From: Triglochin maritima
Taxonomy: Eukaryota; Streptophyta; Magnoliopsida; Alismatales; Juncaginaceae
Length of the DNA: 64,000 nucleotides
Direction of reading: 5' to 3'
NCBI GenBank assembly: GCA_963682175.1
Contig: OY821772.1
Location: forward strand, 17,476,743-17,540,742
Each line of letters opens with the position of its first letter. Positions within the stretch are counted from its first letter, which is position 1. This document shows, piece after piece, positions 33,901 to 46,180 of this stretch. The notes under the pieces were generated by a model. The model made no database searches, had not been told where the DNA came from, and worked only from the letters and a program-made list of their open reading frames with translations. The position numbers and the translations under genes are program-made.

Positions 33901-34654
33901 TTTAGATCCTTAATTTAGGATTAGTTTAGACCAAGAATCCAACGCCAAATTAGGATTAGTTCACAATAATAACGTATTGATGCAAATATTGGTTAATGTG
34001 ATAATCTAAGTGTATTGATGCAAATATCAACATTTAGAATTCCTTTTATTTTCCAAGTTAATTAATGATTCAATTTGTTGGTGTGTAGCAAATGGTTTCC
34101 AAAGTAGAAAAAAAGAAATCAAAATTATGGATTGATGATGTGTAATGGCATGAGTTGTATGGTCTTGATGTGGATGTACACTCTTGACATGTAGACGTGA
34201 TAAGCAACTTCTTCTCGGAGTTTTTTTGCATGTGTGTTATGTGTTGATATTTGATAAACATATTCATTGGATTGATTTAGTTTGGATTGAGTTGGGTGGG
34301 TTGGATGATTTAACCAAACTTTGTTTTCATTGGATTGATTTGGTTTGGATTATGTTAAGAATTTGGTTTGGATTGAGTAGAGAAATACATAATGTGAATG
34401 TGATTAGATAACTAGATATACATTTTCTTGTTGATTTCAGGATTTGAAGAATTTTACATATCAAATTTTAAGTGGAGGTTCTGCCAAAATTTCAATAAAA
34501 TTTTATTCCCAATTATTATTAATAACATGATAGTTTGTGTTTAAAATGTTTTTCTGTCAATTCAAGTAATTAGTTTTAATACTTGATTTTAATATTTCAA
34601 ATGTTTATTGCCTTAATTTATTGAATTTTTAATATTATGATAATAACTCATTGC

Positions 34655-35470
34655 CCCCCTTAAACAACTTGGCCTTTAATAACCCAAAGCAAAAGATTAG
34701 ACAATATTTGTTAAGTCATTCATCATATAGGATTTGCATGCATTGTATTTTCTATTATTTATGATTTCTGTCGTAGATTGCTGGCGTAAGGTACGTACTA
34801 TTTCACTCATCATTCATTAGAAAGCACGCATTAGTTAGTAGGACTTGCATTGGAACAAGAGTGAGGTGAGTGTTTGTTTGGTGTGTTGTTTGTTAGATTA
34901 AGGTATGAAAAACACTTAGGGGGCAGTCACCTATAGGAGATGAGGTGGGGGATTTCATCACCCATTCCTTGGCCCAAAAACCACTTAACAAAAGAGCGTT
35001 AATAAAATCAATTAGACATTGGCCCCTAGGATTTTCGGACGCATTAAGGAGAGGAAACCGTTTAAGACCGTTATGGCCTGAATGTCGTTGCCCATGTAGT
35101 CTCCCTGAGATTTTAGAAACCTCCGGGTTCTTGATTTCCTATAGATTAGTGGTCCTCGATGTTTAAGACCCTTTCGGCCTGAACGTCGTTGCCCATCTAG
35201 TCTCCCTGAGATATTAGGGACCTCCGGGTTCTTGATTTCCTACAGACTAGTGGTCCTCGGTGGGACCTCGAAGTTAGGCGTCGTCTATTACTAAGGACCT
35301 ACAGTGGACTTTAGGTTTGTTTTGGCCTTGATTGTTTAGTTAGATTTCTAACCTTCCTTATTCCACGCTAGATTAAGGACTTCATCTCTTCTCCTATGAG
35401 TCATTCTTTTCTCATCTTAATGTCTCCGAATCTTCTCATCTACGTACACATTCTTTTAAATTGAAATTTT
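34655..35470 (+). repeat. Athila gag-leader fragment carried inside the CACTA element
   Basis: Collinear with 28120-28860: CAACTTGG..CCTTTAA.., CAAAGCAAAAGA, GGTACGT, GCATTAGTTAGTA, ACAAGAGTGAG, GGATTTCATCACCC and CCTTGGCCC are all in the same order. It includes a private tandem duplication of 101 bases (35061-35161 and 35162-35262). It could have arrived by copying during gap repair, or as a retroelement insertion later eroded. No LTR borders it. Confidence 0.8.
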
Positions 35471-35520
35471 ATTTATGTTCTGCAATAATAACTATCATTT
35501 TTGCCTCTGTTTAGATTGAA

Positions 35521-36263
35521 ATGGATCGAGAGTGGATAGTTTCAAACAGATTGAGTGATGAGTATGAGAACGGAGTGAATATGTTCTTAGAGGTTGCCAA
35601 AAAACATTCTAAGAAAATGAAAGACAGCGACATGGCGTATTGTCCGTGCAATAAGTGTCATAATATGTCAGTGTTGACTTTTCGGAAAATGAAAGATCAT
35701 TTGTTTGAGAAAGGTTTCGACCCAACGGTCTACTTCGACAATATTTTGGGAAGACTCAACGGTCTACTTCGACGACTGGTCATACCAAATGCCAGCAGGA
35801 GATTGCAGATTTGAAGAAGTCTTTGCAGCTTCTTACGGAGAGATTGGATCGTGCTTTGCCTACTTCTCCTACCCGTCGTAAGACCGGTTCTTCCACGGAG
35901 ACTACTCCAGTTCCGCCAGTGTTCCACCATCATCGACATGATGATTTCGTGTCTCATTCTCGAGAATTGGCCCTCGTTGACGGTCCCTCGTTTGGAAAGT
36001 TCGTGGATGGATCTAGATGTGCTTTATTTGTCGAAGACCCTGATCGAAGATTGGTGGGACACGGGAAAGTTTATAACATCTCCAGACACCACTTCACAGA
36101 GGTAGGAGAGGGAGAATCGAAGGTTGCAGTTGAGAGTTGCTTAGATCCTGGTGTTTTTGTGCCATTTCCGGAAGAAGAGATTGTTACTCTCGGCGATGCT
36201 ATCGGTGGGTTCGTGCGTTGGCCTAGTTATTTAGTAGAGCTAAACGACAAACATGAGGTATAG
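35521..36263 (+). pseudogene. CACTA accessory protein: transposase-associated domain plus DUF8039-like region
   Basis: The first part from ATG 35521 has RLSDEYENGVNMFLEVAKK, CPCNKCHN (near 35641) and HLFEKGFD, the pattern of the plant transposase-associated domain (a Cys-rich CPC..C unit). The second part, in another frame, has a coiled segment (EIADLKKSLQLLTERLDRAL, near 35800) and VSH..LVDGPSF..VAVESCLDPG..VTLGDAIGGFVRWPS (near 35950-36235), like DUF8039 regions of CACTA accessory proteins. The frames meet at a 17-base direct repeat (CAACGGTCTACTTCGAC, 35723 and 35757), so a deletion or duplication joined them. The role of such TnpA-like partners is presumed DNA binding at the ends. Confidence 0.7.
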
Positions 36264-36784
36264 TTTAACTTTGAAAGACTTTAAACTTCAAATTTGTTAA
36301 CAATTGTATTTTAACGGTTCTATACATCTTTGTAAGGTGTCAAGCCCCCGGAGCAAAGGGTCAAACAACCAATCTCCGATCAACATTAATTCGCTTCCAA
36401 GTAGGTGCAAAATGTTGTATCAATGTATGGTAGGTAGGGAGGCACAATCGTTAAGTACCTTGGAGTTGGAGGGGGATAAAGGGTTGTATATGGATGTATG
36501 TGGATCAAATTCCACCTACACTTTATGCCTTAATATAATCGCCTTAATTTTAGAATGAATTAATTGCAAATGTGTTGAATGTCAATTGTGTGGTTGTATT
36601 TTTGTGTTTGTGTTTGTGCATGTATGCTTGTGAATGTATGCTTGTGAATGTCAATTGTATGGATGTATGTGGGATGTATATGGATGTATGTGGATGAAAT
36701 TTATAGGTGAACGAATTTGGTGCAGTGGTACTCGACGACGATGACTAAAAACAATTTCGTCGGATCCTATTTATTTTTTTTTGT

Positions 36785-37185
36785 CCAGGTTTGGGAATAG
36801 ACGTCGGCTGTCTCTATAAGCCGACGTCTATTCCTCTGAAGAAAGGAATAGACGTCGGCTTTCTATGTAATCCGACGTCTATCCCTAAAGTATAGGCGTC
36901 GTATGTTAGTTAAACGACGTGTATGCCTAAAGTATAGGCGTCGTATGTTAGTTAACCGACGTGTATACCTAAAGTATAGGCGTCGTATGTTAGTTAACCG
37001 ACGTGTATACATTAAAGAATACACATCGGAGTCTAATTAAAGCCGACGTATATCCGTTAGGTATAGACGTCGGCTATACTATGACCGACGTCTATATATA
37101 GACGACGCACACATATACGTCGGATTGGGGTGTGCTGATATCCGACGTGTATAACCCCTTACATCCGACGTATATTCCCTTTTCT
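36785..37185. repeat. Right subterminal hairpin array of the CACTA element
   Basis: Same GACGTC hairpin units as at the left end, with a sub-array of a TATAGGCGTCGTATGTTAGTT variant repeated three times (36890-36985). Confidence 0.9.
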
Positions 37186-37275
37186 GTAGTAGTGACACCT
37201 CCCTGTGGATCGACCCGTATTTGCCACCGCTTCAACGCAGCCGTGCACTTGCGGTTAATTAAAACATATCAATCA

Positions 37276-38835
37276 AACCACATCCTTTTGATCTCATGGC
37301 CTTTGAGCCACATCCTTTTGATCATGTGGCTCTTGAGCCACAAGATACCATTTTTATGGTCTCTGGGTCACATGCTCTTCATTCTGTATGTGCTGAGGAC
37401 CCCATGTGAGTTAAGAATCAACCACCTGATACCCTTCATTTCAAACAAACAGACAGAGGTTCACCTCTCATTCATGCATCCTCTCTTGCTCACTCTCAAG
37501 AGGCATCAAATGACCACAGTGCTTATAAGGGTGTCAGGTGGTCAAGAAATTCTGTTTTGTATGTTGCAAGCCCATGCATGTGCATTTCTGGCTCGAGAGA
37601 TGGCGGGTTCCCATTTGATGTCCCTTGACATATGAAGATGGGAGCCCATTATTGTACATAGTTAAAAAAAAGAAAGAAAGAAAGAAGAAAAATACTCCTT
37701 CAGTGAGCATCGATTGTTGTGGGCTCCAACCCTTGAGTATTTGGGCCCCATTTATTTCACATATTTGTATCCCTTCTTTAGCATCTCACAGGTTTTGAGG
37801 GAATTCGGGTTTGTGTCCATCACTATAACCATGAGCTTCCTTGTGCGCTTCATATTGGTGAGATCTTCCCTTTTTCATGCATATATCCATGTAGTATCTT
37901 GCTCACATTCATTGAGGACAATGCATGAAGTAGGTGCGGGGGGGGGGGGGGTGTTTTACGTGTGTACATAGTTGAGTCTTTTCCTTTGATTTTGTTTTCT
38001 TTTGTGTGCATTGATAGGGTCATGTTAGTGTGCTACATTTAATATCGATATATATGTTTGTCATGATCCTTGGGTGACTTGTCTTCTTTTGCTTGCCTAG
38101 TGCTTTAAAATTTTCACATTTTTTCAAAATCTTCATGTGTTTGCGAAAGAAAATGTTTTGTGGGATTTTCTTGTGTTTAGCATTTGTAAAACTGTTGAGA
38201 GGCAAAGTAAAAAGAAAGCTCCCAAAATTGTCTTGAACTTGATGCATTAGGATATCTAGTACAGTGGATTTAGGACTTATCTAGTCATTAGAATGCACCC
38301 CAGTTTTCCCTCGGGGGGCGAGTAATCATAGGTTTTCAGTACTCAAATAATTAAAGAAGTCTACCCTGAACCTAGTGAGTCAATAATTCGTGTATGTTAA
38401 TTTAAGGAAGTTTGTTGTAGTCAAGGACCCCTTAAATCTTATTGTGAGACATTAACTGTAGGGGTTTTGGTTCATGTGTAGATAAGAAATAAGTGAGTAG
38501 GTGTTCTCTCTTCTCGCACGACTCCTACCACTTGGGAAAGTAGGTATGGAGGGAAATTTGCATGGTGCTTTTGAGTCATCTGACTTGGGATGCACCGACC
38601 AAACTCCCGTTACACGGGTGGTAGGGATTGCCCTATGTGGAGATTTAGGGAAAGGTGTACGTGATAGTGTAAGTCCTCATGGGCAATGATGCACGAAACC
38701 TGACCCTGGCAGAATGAAACTCCAACTAAAGAAAAGAAAAAAAGGAAGTAAGAAAAGAAAAAAAAGAAAAAAATGGTAAACAAGAACCTTAATGGACTTT
38801 ACACTTTGTATCACTTGAGGATGTTGAGGTTGTCT
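37276..38835 (+). other. 3' internal region of Athila-like element A
   Basis: Resumes the host element after the solo LTR. Phrases of the preceding coding end (GGCCTTTGAGCCACATCC) are repeated at 37299 and again at 37331. It then carries the Athila 3' signature (GAGGACAATGC and a 14-base G run near 37938-37951). Homologous to 2891-3830 and 43020-44170. It breaks off at 38835 before any polypurine tract or 3' LTR. Confidence 0.7.
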
Positions 38836-39403
38836 ACGAATTGGTTATGTCTTAAAGCATTTGGTTGAACCTAATAAGGATTTCCAAGTCATGTTTGTGT
38901 CAAACCCATTTACAACTAGACTCGATTTGCACAAACCCCAAGCCAACCAATCTAACAAAAATATATAGTGTCCCGTAATTGCAACATGTTTTTTGTCCCT
39001 TGATTGACATCATTTCATGCATATCTTTTTGTCTTGTATCCATTATCTTTCACCCAATCAATGCTATGTAACTAGTTTAATGTTTAGTTTTCAGGAATAA
39101 GTAGGTTTGAGAATTAGAGACTCTAAAAGGACTTAAAAGCCTGAAAAATGATTGAGTTGAGAGACTCGAGGACTAAGATGCAAGATCGAAGGACCTGAAT
39201 GTATGATCGAAGGACCAATGAGCAAACAAGAATACTCCACACCATCATAGGGAGTATTTTGGCAATTCTATTCGGGTCGAAGCTCGAGCAAGAGAAGTAG
39301 ATGCATCAAAGACCAACAAAGACATCTAGAAAAGCCCACACGAAACAATGGCCGGATCCAAACAATATAGACCGCCAATTGACAGTACAAGACAGCTGAT
39401 TTG
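38836..39403 (+). repeat. Duplicate of 26083-26660 (flank plus LTR start)
   Basis: About 170 bases of non-LTR flank and the first ~400 bases of an Athila LTR (starting 39003) repeat 26083-26660 at roughly 95% identity by eye. Because flank and LTR are shared together, this is a copied segment and not an independent insertion. Confidence 0.8.
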
Positions 39404-39418
39404 ACTACAAAAACGACA

Positions 39419-39436
39419 CTCCTGGCAGCGACGCCA
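39419..39436 (-). other. tRNA-Asp primer site, antisense
   Basis: The minus strand reads TGGCGTCGCTGCCAGGAG, close to the complement of the tRNA-Asp 3' end, six bases from the antisense LTR at 39443. Only about 15 more bases of internal region remain before the junction at 39403. Confidence 0.75.
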
Positions 39437-39442
39437 AAAACT

Positions 39443-40979
39443 TGATTGAGTAAGTTAAAAAACTGCAAGTGGACGACGACATTGTAGTTGTGGCAGGCAC
39501 GGGTCGGTCCACAGGGAGCGTGTGCGAGTCAGATTCATGATACTCGAGTGGTCGAGTGGGGAAAGAAGAGAGGAAGGAGGTCAGAATTAAACTACGATGC
39601 AAGTGAAATAAAATCACACGATAAAATAAAACCCCTTCAGGGTTAGAGAAAGAATGCGAATATGAAAATATGTGTATATGTGTGTGTTCATTTGTGCTCA
39701 TCACAACATGAAATCCATAAAACCGAATCCAACTTTGCCTCTACATAAATAAGATAAAACATTATCATTAAAATATAAAAGACAATAATTGAATGAAGCT
39801 CAATGATCTCATGCATAAAGACCAAACCCCACTATGTCTCCACATGAAATAAGATTTACACAATCATTAAAACATGCAAGACATTAATTAATGAGAGGCC
39901 AACATAAGCACATGAATCAACATGTCATGTTTCCTTCATCCAATCCATCCTTATCGTCACTTCATCATTCCCCATAAAATAGGCCCACTAATCTAAGCAT
40001 GTGCTAAGCATCACTGAAAAGCATTAGCACATCAAAGATAAGAGTGAAATCCCATTATATGGTTATGGAAATCATGTAAGGTTAAAAGGATTAGGAATAA
40101 TACACAAACCTAATACATCACATAATCACATCACCTTCCTCTCCACCTCCCCATGGGGATGGACTACTCCCTACTCATCTCTAAACTAAAGGATGCATGA
40201 AAAGAACATAAACCCATAATAGAAATGAAGAAAAACAAGATTAAGGAAACAATATAAAAGAAATTACATCAAAGGAAAGACATGTATTTAAAGAACAAAA
40301 CTAACACTTGATTGAAATAAAAGATTTCAAAGTTCCTCCTTCTTCTCCTCTTACACTATGTGCAGAAAAATAACCCTAAAACTAATGAAGAAGCAAGAAG
40401 AAGAGGGAGAGGAGGGATTACAATGATATATAGACTAATACATGGTTAGGATTAATCCGGAAATAATCAGACGACTCTAAATCACATCTGATAATCCTGG
40501 AATGCTCTGGCCCAATAACGAGAGCCACAACCACAATATGAGATCCACCAAACCAAGTTGATTCTCTAGTGGCGGTTTAGAATGCTTTGATCGGGCTCAA
40601 ATTTGTCCAGCACACAAGTTCCTTCATTTGGCACGCGGATGTCCTGGTCCACTGGCTTGAATCACTTTGATTTTAATTGGCAAAATACTGATATGGGTCA
40701 AGTCATTTGTCACCATATTTTGCACTTCACAATCAGGTCCCAACGGGTTTTAACTTGGGTCATTCCTGATTTGCGATCTAGTCCTTGTGCATTATAAATA
40801 GGTCTAGAAGTCTTCACTTTAGTCCATTCTTGTTACATTCTGGTCGTTTTTGCTCCCTTCATCTTCTTTATTACGTAACTCCATAGACACTACAAACAAC
40901 AACTTGAGTAGCACAATATTGGGGTAAAATAAAGGATATATAACATGAATGCAATGTATGATATGATATTAATTAATCT
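39443..40979 (-). repeat. Antisense Athila-like LTR (type B)
   Basis: The plus strand begins TGATTGAG and ends near AATTAATC. On the minus strand it resembles the LTR at 44536 (TACATTGCATTCATG, CCTTTATTTTACCCCAAT). With its primer site it is the 5' end of an inverted element of which the rest is gone. Confidence 0.75.
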
Positions 40980-40984
40980 TAAAG

Positions 40985-43000
40985 GGCACCAACTATATTC
41001 TTCAAGATAAGGTGGGGGTTCTCATTACCCCTCCCCCAACCCCACAGACCACACTCAAGTGAAGCCCTAACTTAAAAGCAAGTAGACCTTGGCCCTTGGG
41101 ATTCAGGCGCAATTAGGAGACAAACCCACTCTTGATGTCATGGCCTGAATGTCGTTGTTTGCTTAGTTGCTATGGGATTTTTAGGACCTCTGGGTCTTGA
41201 CACTCTCAAATGGATTTGTGACCTTCGGCCGAGGGTGGTGAGGCATTTGGGAGTGTGGGGAGTCATGGTTAGGCATCATCTAGTTTAAGGCCCATAGCCA
41301 ACCTAAGTTTGTTTGAGTTGTGTCTGCTACTTTAGGCTTCTATACTCACCCTTACCCATTCTAGTTTTTAAGGCTTCTTCTCTTCTCACCTAAGTCATCT
41401 TCTCCTCTACTTCTATCGTTTAAGTCTCCTCCCCTTCACACCATTTCTCTTAGTGTTTTAGGGTCAAGTCGAGTACCTTTTTTGTGAGCTTGACCTAATG
41501 GTGGTGAGAGTGGTCGATTTGAGAGTGTTATTGTTGAGATGGATGGCACATGGGTGATCATTCATGTAATTATTGGGACCAGGAGTTCTCCCTGGTATAC
41601 CGAACCCATGTATCTTGGGGTGCCTCAGACTAACACCCAGTATGGTTAGGACAATCTTAACTATGTGGCTGAGTATTCTTCAGATTGGGGTAATATGAGA
41701 GAGGAACTGACTACTCGACCATCATCTAGTTGTGTCAGATCATATGTTGGTCAAAAAACTGAGATATTACAAGAAACTTTGGCCTCTTTAATGCGTACAG
41801 TAGAGGGTATGAGTAGATTGGTGGTTCCCAAAGCCACGTCAGATGACTAGAGCGGTTTAGGTGGTCAGGTGTTCAAAGAGTGTCCACATGTTCTTCCCGA
41901 ACCTGAATATGATGATGCTTTTTCCCAAAGTACTCATTATGACCCATATGCATTCACATATAACCCCAAGGAGGACATATTGATGGGGAAACTATAGAAA
42001 TACTAAGTATCATACATCATACCCACCCAGTATCCTCCTAAATACCTAGAATTCTACCAACACCCAATTACCAAATCCAAATTCTTATCACATCAACACC
42101 CAACCCAAAAAAAATCCCAAATTCTGACTTGAGTCTCATAGTTGACCCCATATATGATTACTTAGAACAAACCCTCTAAATGTTCAAGGAAACCACTAAA
42201 AATTTATTGAAGTCCAACTTGAATTCCTTGCAGACTATGTAAATGCAAGTGAGTCAGATAACACAACAATTAAGTGAACGTGAGGAGGGTGACCTTTCTT
42301 GTCAACATGAGGATTCATCTTGTAATATCGAACTCCCACTGCATCCACAAATTCAAGGCACGATCTGTCAAAGTCATACTCCTAGTCAGTCTGAGGGACT
42401 TGGGGTTTCATTCACGATCACTTGGTGGAGGATTCGATCCAAATTAATGATAACATGGACCAGCTTGATTTTGAGTTGGCACATGATTGTGCCTTATCTT
42501 TTTGTCTAGTGGCCCTGAGCCACATGATTGTAATGTCGTGTCACTCAAGGACCCATCTTTGGAGGAGCAAGAACTCCTAATACTCCTATCGTCATAAGAA
42601 CTGACGAGGGTATTGAGATGTCTTTGGAGGATATCTTGGGTAAAAGACCAACTTTCTATTCACCTGATGTGCCGAGCGAGCATAACGAGGTATGACCTCC
42701 TCCCAACACACTAACCTGTTGGTTGGAGATTTTGGATCGACGATCTTGATTTTAATACCGCAAAAGGGAAACTTTTCTTCCGTTGCACAATTGTTCCCAG
42801 ACTGTTGAGAGGTTCGAGCTCTTTCAGTTTAATCATTGAATCACATGCCTTTGCGTCTAACTCATGAACCTCTCTCGATATCTGGTACACTTTGTGAGAG
42901 GGGCGCACACATGAGTATTTTGGCCCTCATGGTGTCATGATCCCATTCCATGTACCTTGATCCACTATGAAGTTTCCGATCGTTGTCCTTTGGCAAAGGA
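40985..43000 (+). pseudogene. Athila-like element B: leader and gag relic
   Basis: Starts part-way into the leader (40985-41460, matching 28420-28860). Gag is badly decayed: TEILQETLASLMRTVEGMSR near 41760 and MQVSQITQQLSEREEGDL near 42243 (matching MQVSQLANQLHEREKG of element A). A segment near 42480-42540 ends with GGCCCTGAGCCACATGATTG as in element A. The stretch 42600-43000 has no clear domain. No protease, RT or integrase motif is visible. Confidence 0.6.
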
Positions 43001-44535
43001 CGATGAAAGCTTCTTTTTGTATATAGTTATAAGTTAAAAAAACACACATTGATTATTGTGGACCCCAACTCCTTGAGGATTTAGGCCCCATTTATTTCAC
43101 ATATTTGTCTCACTTCTTAAGTATCTCACAGGTTTTGGGGATTTGGGTTTATATCCATCAACATAACCACGAACTTCAGTTTGCGCTTCAAGTTGGTAAC
43201 ATCTTTTCTTTTTTATGCATGAATCCATATAGTATTATACTCACATTCCATGGGGACAATGCATGAATTAAGTGTGGGGGCTGCTTTACGAGTGTACATA
43301 ATCTAGTCCTTTAACTTTTTCTTTGGTTTTCTTTTCTTTGTATTGTCGGGGTAATGATATTGTGCTTAATTTACATTGACATATATTGTTATACCAAGAT
43401 CCTTGGGTGGCTTGCCTTCTTTTGCTTGCAGAGTGCTTTAATTTTTCCATTTCCTTCAAAATCTTCGTGTTTGTGAAAGACAATGTTTTTTGGGTTTTAG
43501 ATGTGTTGAGCGTGTGCAAAACCATTGAGAGGTAAAGAAAAATGAAGCTCCCAAGGTCAACTTGAACATGATGCATTAGGATATCTAGTACACTAGCTCT
43601 CGGTCTTATCTAGTCGTAAGGATGCACCCCGGTTTTCCCTCGGGGGGAGGGTAATCATAGGGTTTCAGTACTCAAATAAATAAATAAGTCCACCCTCAAC
43701 CTAGTGAGTTGAATAATTCATGTCTATTAGTATAAGGAAGTTCGTTGTAGTCAGGAAACATTAAAGTCCTGTTGTGCAACCTTATGTGTAGGGGTTTTGG
43801 TTCATATGTAGATAAAAATAATAATTTAGTAGGGTGTTCTCTCTTCTTAAATGACTCCTATCACTTGGGAAATTAGGTCCGAGGGGACTTAGTACCTGGT
43901 GCTTTCGAGTCATCTGACTTGGGATGCACCAACTGAACTCCCATTACACGGGTGGTAGGAATTGCCCTATGTAGAGATTTGGGGGAAGGTGTACATGGTA
44001 GTGTAAGTCCTCACAGGCAATGTTGCACGAAACCGGATCATGGGAGAATTAAACACCAACCAGTTTTAATTCGTTATTCTCTAAAGAGAAATGGAAAAAA
44101 ATGAAAATGATAATAATACAAATAAGAACCTTAATAGACTTTACACAATGTACCATTTCAGAATATTAAGGTTGCCCATGTCTTTTACTTAAGTCCATAA
44201 TTAACTTGCATGAATGGTTTCCTAGGCTAGGTGTATAGACGAGATACATATATAGAGTCGGCCCGTAGGATTATCGTGTCCAATTATCGACAAAAATTGT
44301 TCCGTCAAGAAATGTTGCTAGGTTGAATAATGGATCAATGTTCAGATTTTGTCGGTATATCCGTTGAAAACCCTCAGGAGACAACACTCCTCCTTGGCGA
44401 CAAAGGAGTTTAACGTCTTGTAGAATGTGCTAAGTGCAACTGTGATTCATACGAAAGTGAGTTAGGATTTTCCTTTTTATATTTTCTCTTTCTTTATTTT
44501 GCTCGGGACTAGAAAAAGGTAAGTGTGAGGGTATT
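43001..44535 (+). other. 3' internal region of Athila-like element B with purine tract
   Basis: Non-coding, homologous to 37700-38835 and 2780-4196. AAGTGTGGGGG near 43270 and a purine-rich run AGAAAAAGGTAAGTGTGAGG directly before the LTR. Confidence 0.7.
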
Positions 44536-46180
44536 TGATTAGTAGAATATTATACATTGCATTCATGGTAAATTTCCTTTATTTTACCCCAATTTTGTGC
44601 AACTCGAGTGCTTCTTTGATGTGTTTCAGGATTTAGGTAATAAAGAAGAGAAATGAAGTGAAAATGACCAAAATATAAGAATAAAGGACCTTATTGAAGC
44701 ATCTTGGACATGTTTGTCATGCTCAAGGACCCATCTGCAATTCAGAAGGACCTAGATGAAACCTGTAGGGATCTGAGCATAAGGAAAACTGTTCTGGGGT
44801 AAAAATCTCTCATTGTCATGATCTTGAGAAGTATTTGGGGAATTCAGAACAAATAGGCTCAAACCAGCGGACCAGGAGTTAACCCAACGTGCAAAATAGA
44901 AACCTTAAGCTTCTGGGAGAATTCAGGACAGATCGGAGCCAAAATATCCGCTAGTGGTAGATTTTGTTTCGCTAATAAACGGGCTCGAACCAGAACACCA
45001 GGAGTGAACCCCACATGCAAAATAGAATCCTCAAGCTTCTAGGCAAATTTGGGACGGATCGGAGCCAAAACATTCGTTAGTGGCAGATCATTGTGGTCGA
45101 AATCCCCCAAAATTTCTCCTGTGGCTTGAACATGTTTATTTCGGTGCGTCATACCATAGAGAAATCGATTACAGCCGACGAATTGCATCCCAATTCATCT
45201 AGCCCACTCTTTCTTCTATAAATAGCAATGTTTCTCCTTCCTTTGTCTTTCTTCTCAACATCAACCATTAGAATAGATTAAGTTTTACCCTTTTGGGCTA
45301 CAAGAATAAGGACGTTGTTGGAGCTTGTAAATTAGTACTTTCTTTAATCTAATGGTAAAATCTTTTTCCTCTTGTCATTAGCTTTCTTTCTATCCAATTA
45401 GTTTTTGATTTTGTTGGTTAGTTTTCTAGTTAGAGTTTTATGTCATGTTTAGTCTTAATTTCTTGCTTTGCATGCTTGTTATTATGATTAGTGAGTAGAT
45501 CCATCACATTTGGGGTGGAGGTGATGTAGATTATGTATTGTGTTAGCGAGTGATGGGTTCTTATTAACTTGTGCAATTTCAGATGCTCAATGTAAATCTA
45601 TGCATGTAACTTGCTAAAACTTGTATTAGATGGGATAATGGCCACACTAGGTACTTGTCTTATGCTAGATCTAGAGTTTATCTTGTTGCTTGTAATTGAT
45701 CATCTTGTTATGCTAAATGGCTTGTTATGTATGGATGCTTGATTAGTAGAGAATGCATGAGTGTATTGATGTCCTTATGACCACACTTGGTACTTACTTC
45801 ATTCTTGAGAAACCAAAGTGCATCTTAACTTTATGTCTAACTATATTTGTCATGTATTAATGTAAATGTAGTTGATGTTAATTAGAGTCCACACTAGTTT
45901 CTAGTTGATTTCACCTACTTTACATACTTGTGCCTCATGTAATCAAGAACCACTCACACACAAACACATACCTACACACATCCACTCCTTGGGGGTTTAT
46001 TTTAATTGTTGATTAATTCTTCATTTAGTGTAGTTAGTTTGGCATAGTCCCCCCATTCTCCTCTCTTTTGCCACTCTAGTATGGAAGTCACAACAACACT
46101 CATAACTCCTTGAGGTTCGACCCGTATTTGCCACATCTTCACTGACATCGTGCACTTGCGGTTATTAAAATGATCAATCA
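44536..46180 (+). repeat. Athila-like LTR type B (3' LTR of element B)
   Basis: TGATTAGTAGAATATTATAC start, TGATCAATCA end, TATA box at 45217-45224. Diverged from type A LTRs. Its U3 has two copies of a CGCTAGTGG(C/T)(G/A)GATTTTG-like phrase (44945, 45064) where type A has the GGCGGT palindromes. Confidence 0.82.

Larger units (their letters stand above)
33162..37194 (+). mobile_element. Non-autonomous CACTA (En/Spm) element with captured sequence
   Basis: Starts CACTAGTGCAGAATTGG and ends, inverted, CACTACTACAGAAAAGG. A perfect 3-bp target duplication ACA lies at 33159-33161 and 37195-37197, and the uninterrupted LTR at 27721-27740 shows the empty site. Both ends carry arrays of GACGTC hairpin units. 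The interior has a GC-rich leader (33540-33900), a copied Athila leader (34655-35470) and a gene with transposase-associated and DUF8039-like regions. No TNP2 transposase, so it is non-autonomous. Confidence 0.93.
31675..37275 (+). repeat. Solo Athila-like LTR inserted in element A and split by a CACTA element
   Basis: TGATTGAC start and CATATCAATCA end, flanked by AGCCA (31670-31674) and AACCA (37276-37280), a 4-of-5 target duplication. LTR sequence is 31675-33161 plus 37198-37275. TATA box at 32213-32220 and palindrome pair near 32043-32080. It closely matches the 26248 LTR, including the AC-rich tract near 32990. No primer site or internal region follows, so it is a solo LTR. An alternative is that it is a fused 3' LTR, but the host internal sequence resumes after it. 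Confidence 0.82.

Noticed and set aside
26248..37275. Reading 26248-27810 and 31675-37275 as the 5' and 3' LTR of one short element
   Set aside because: The second LTR has its own near-duplication (AGCCA/AACCA), lacks a preceding purine tract, and element A's 3' region resumes after it. A solo LTR insertion fits better.
37132..37635. 167-codon plus-strand frame starting in the CACTA right end
   Set aside because: It crosses the CACTA tip, the LTR end and element A's 3' region, so it has no single origin. No domain is present.
37938..37951. 14-base G run as a polypurine primer
   Set aside because: It is an expanded form of the GTGTGGGGG signature found about 1.2 kb before the LTR in sister copies. 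The functional tract lies directly at the LTR in those copies.
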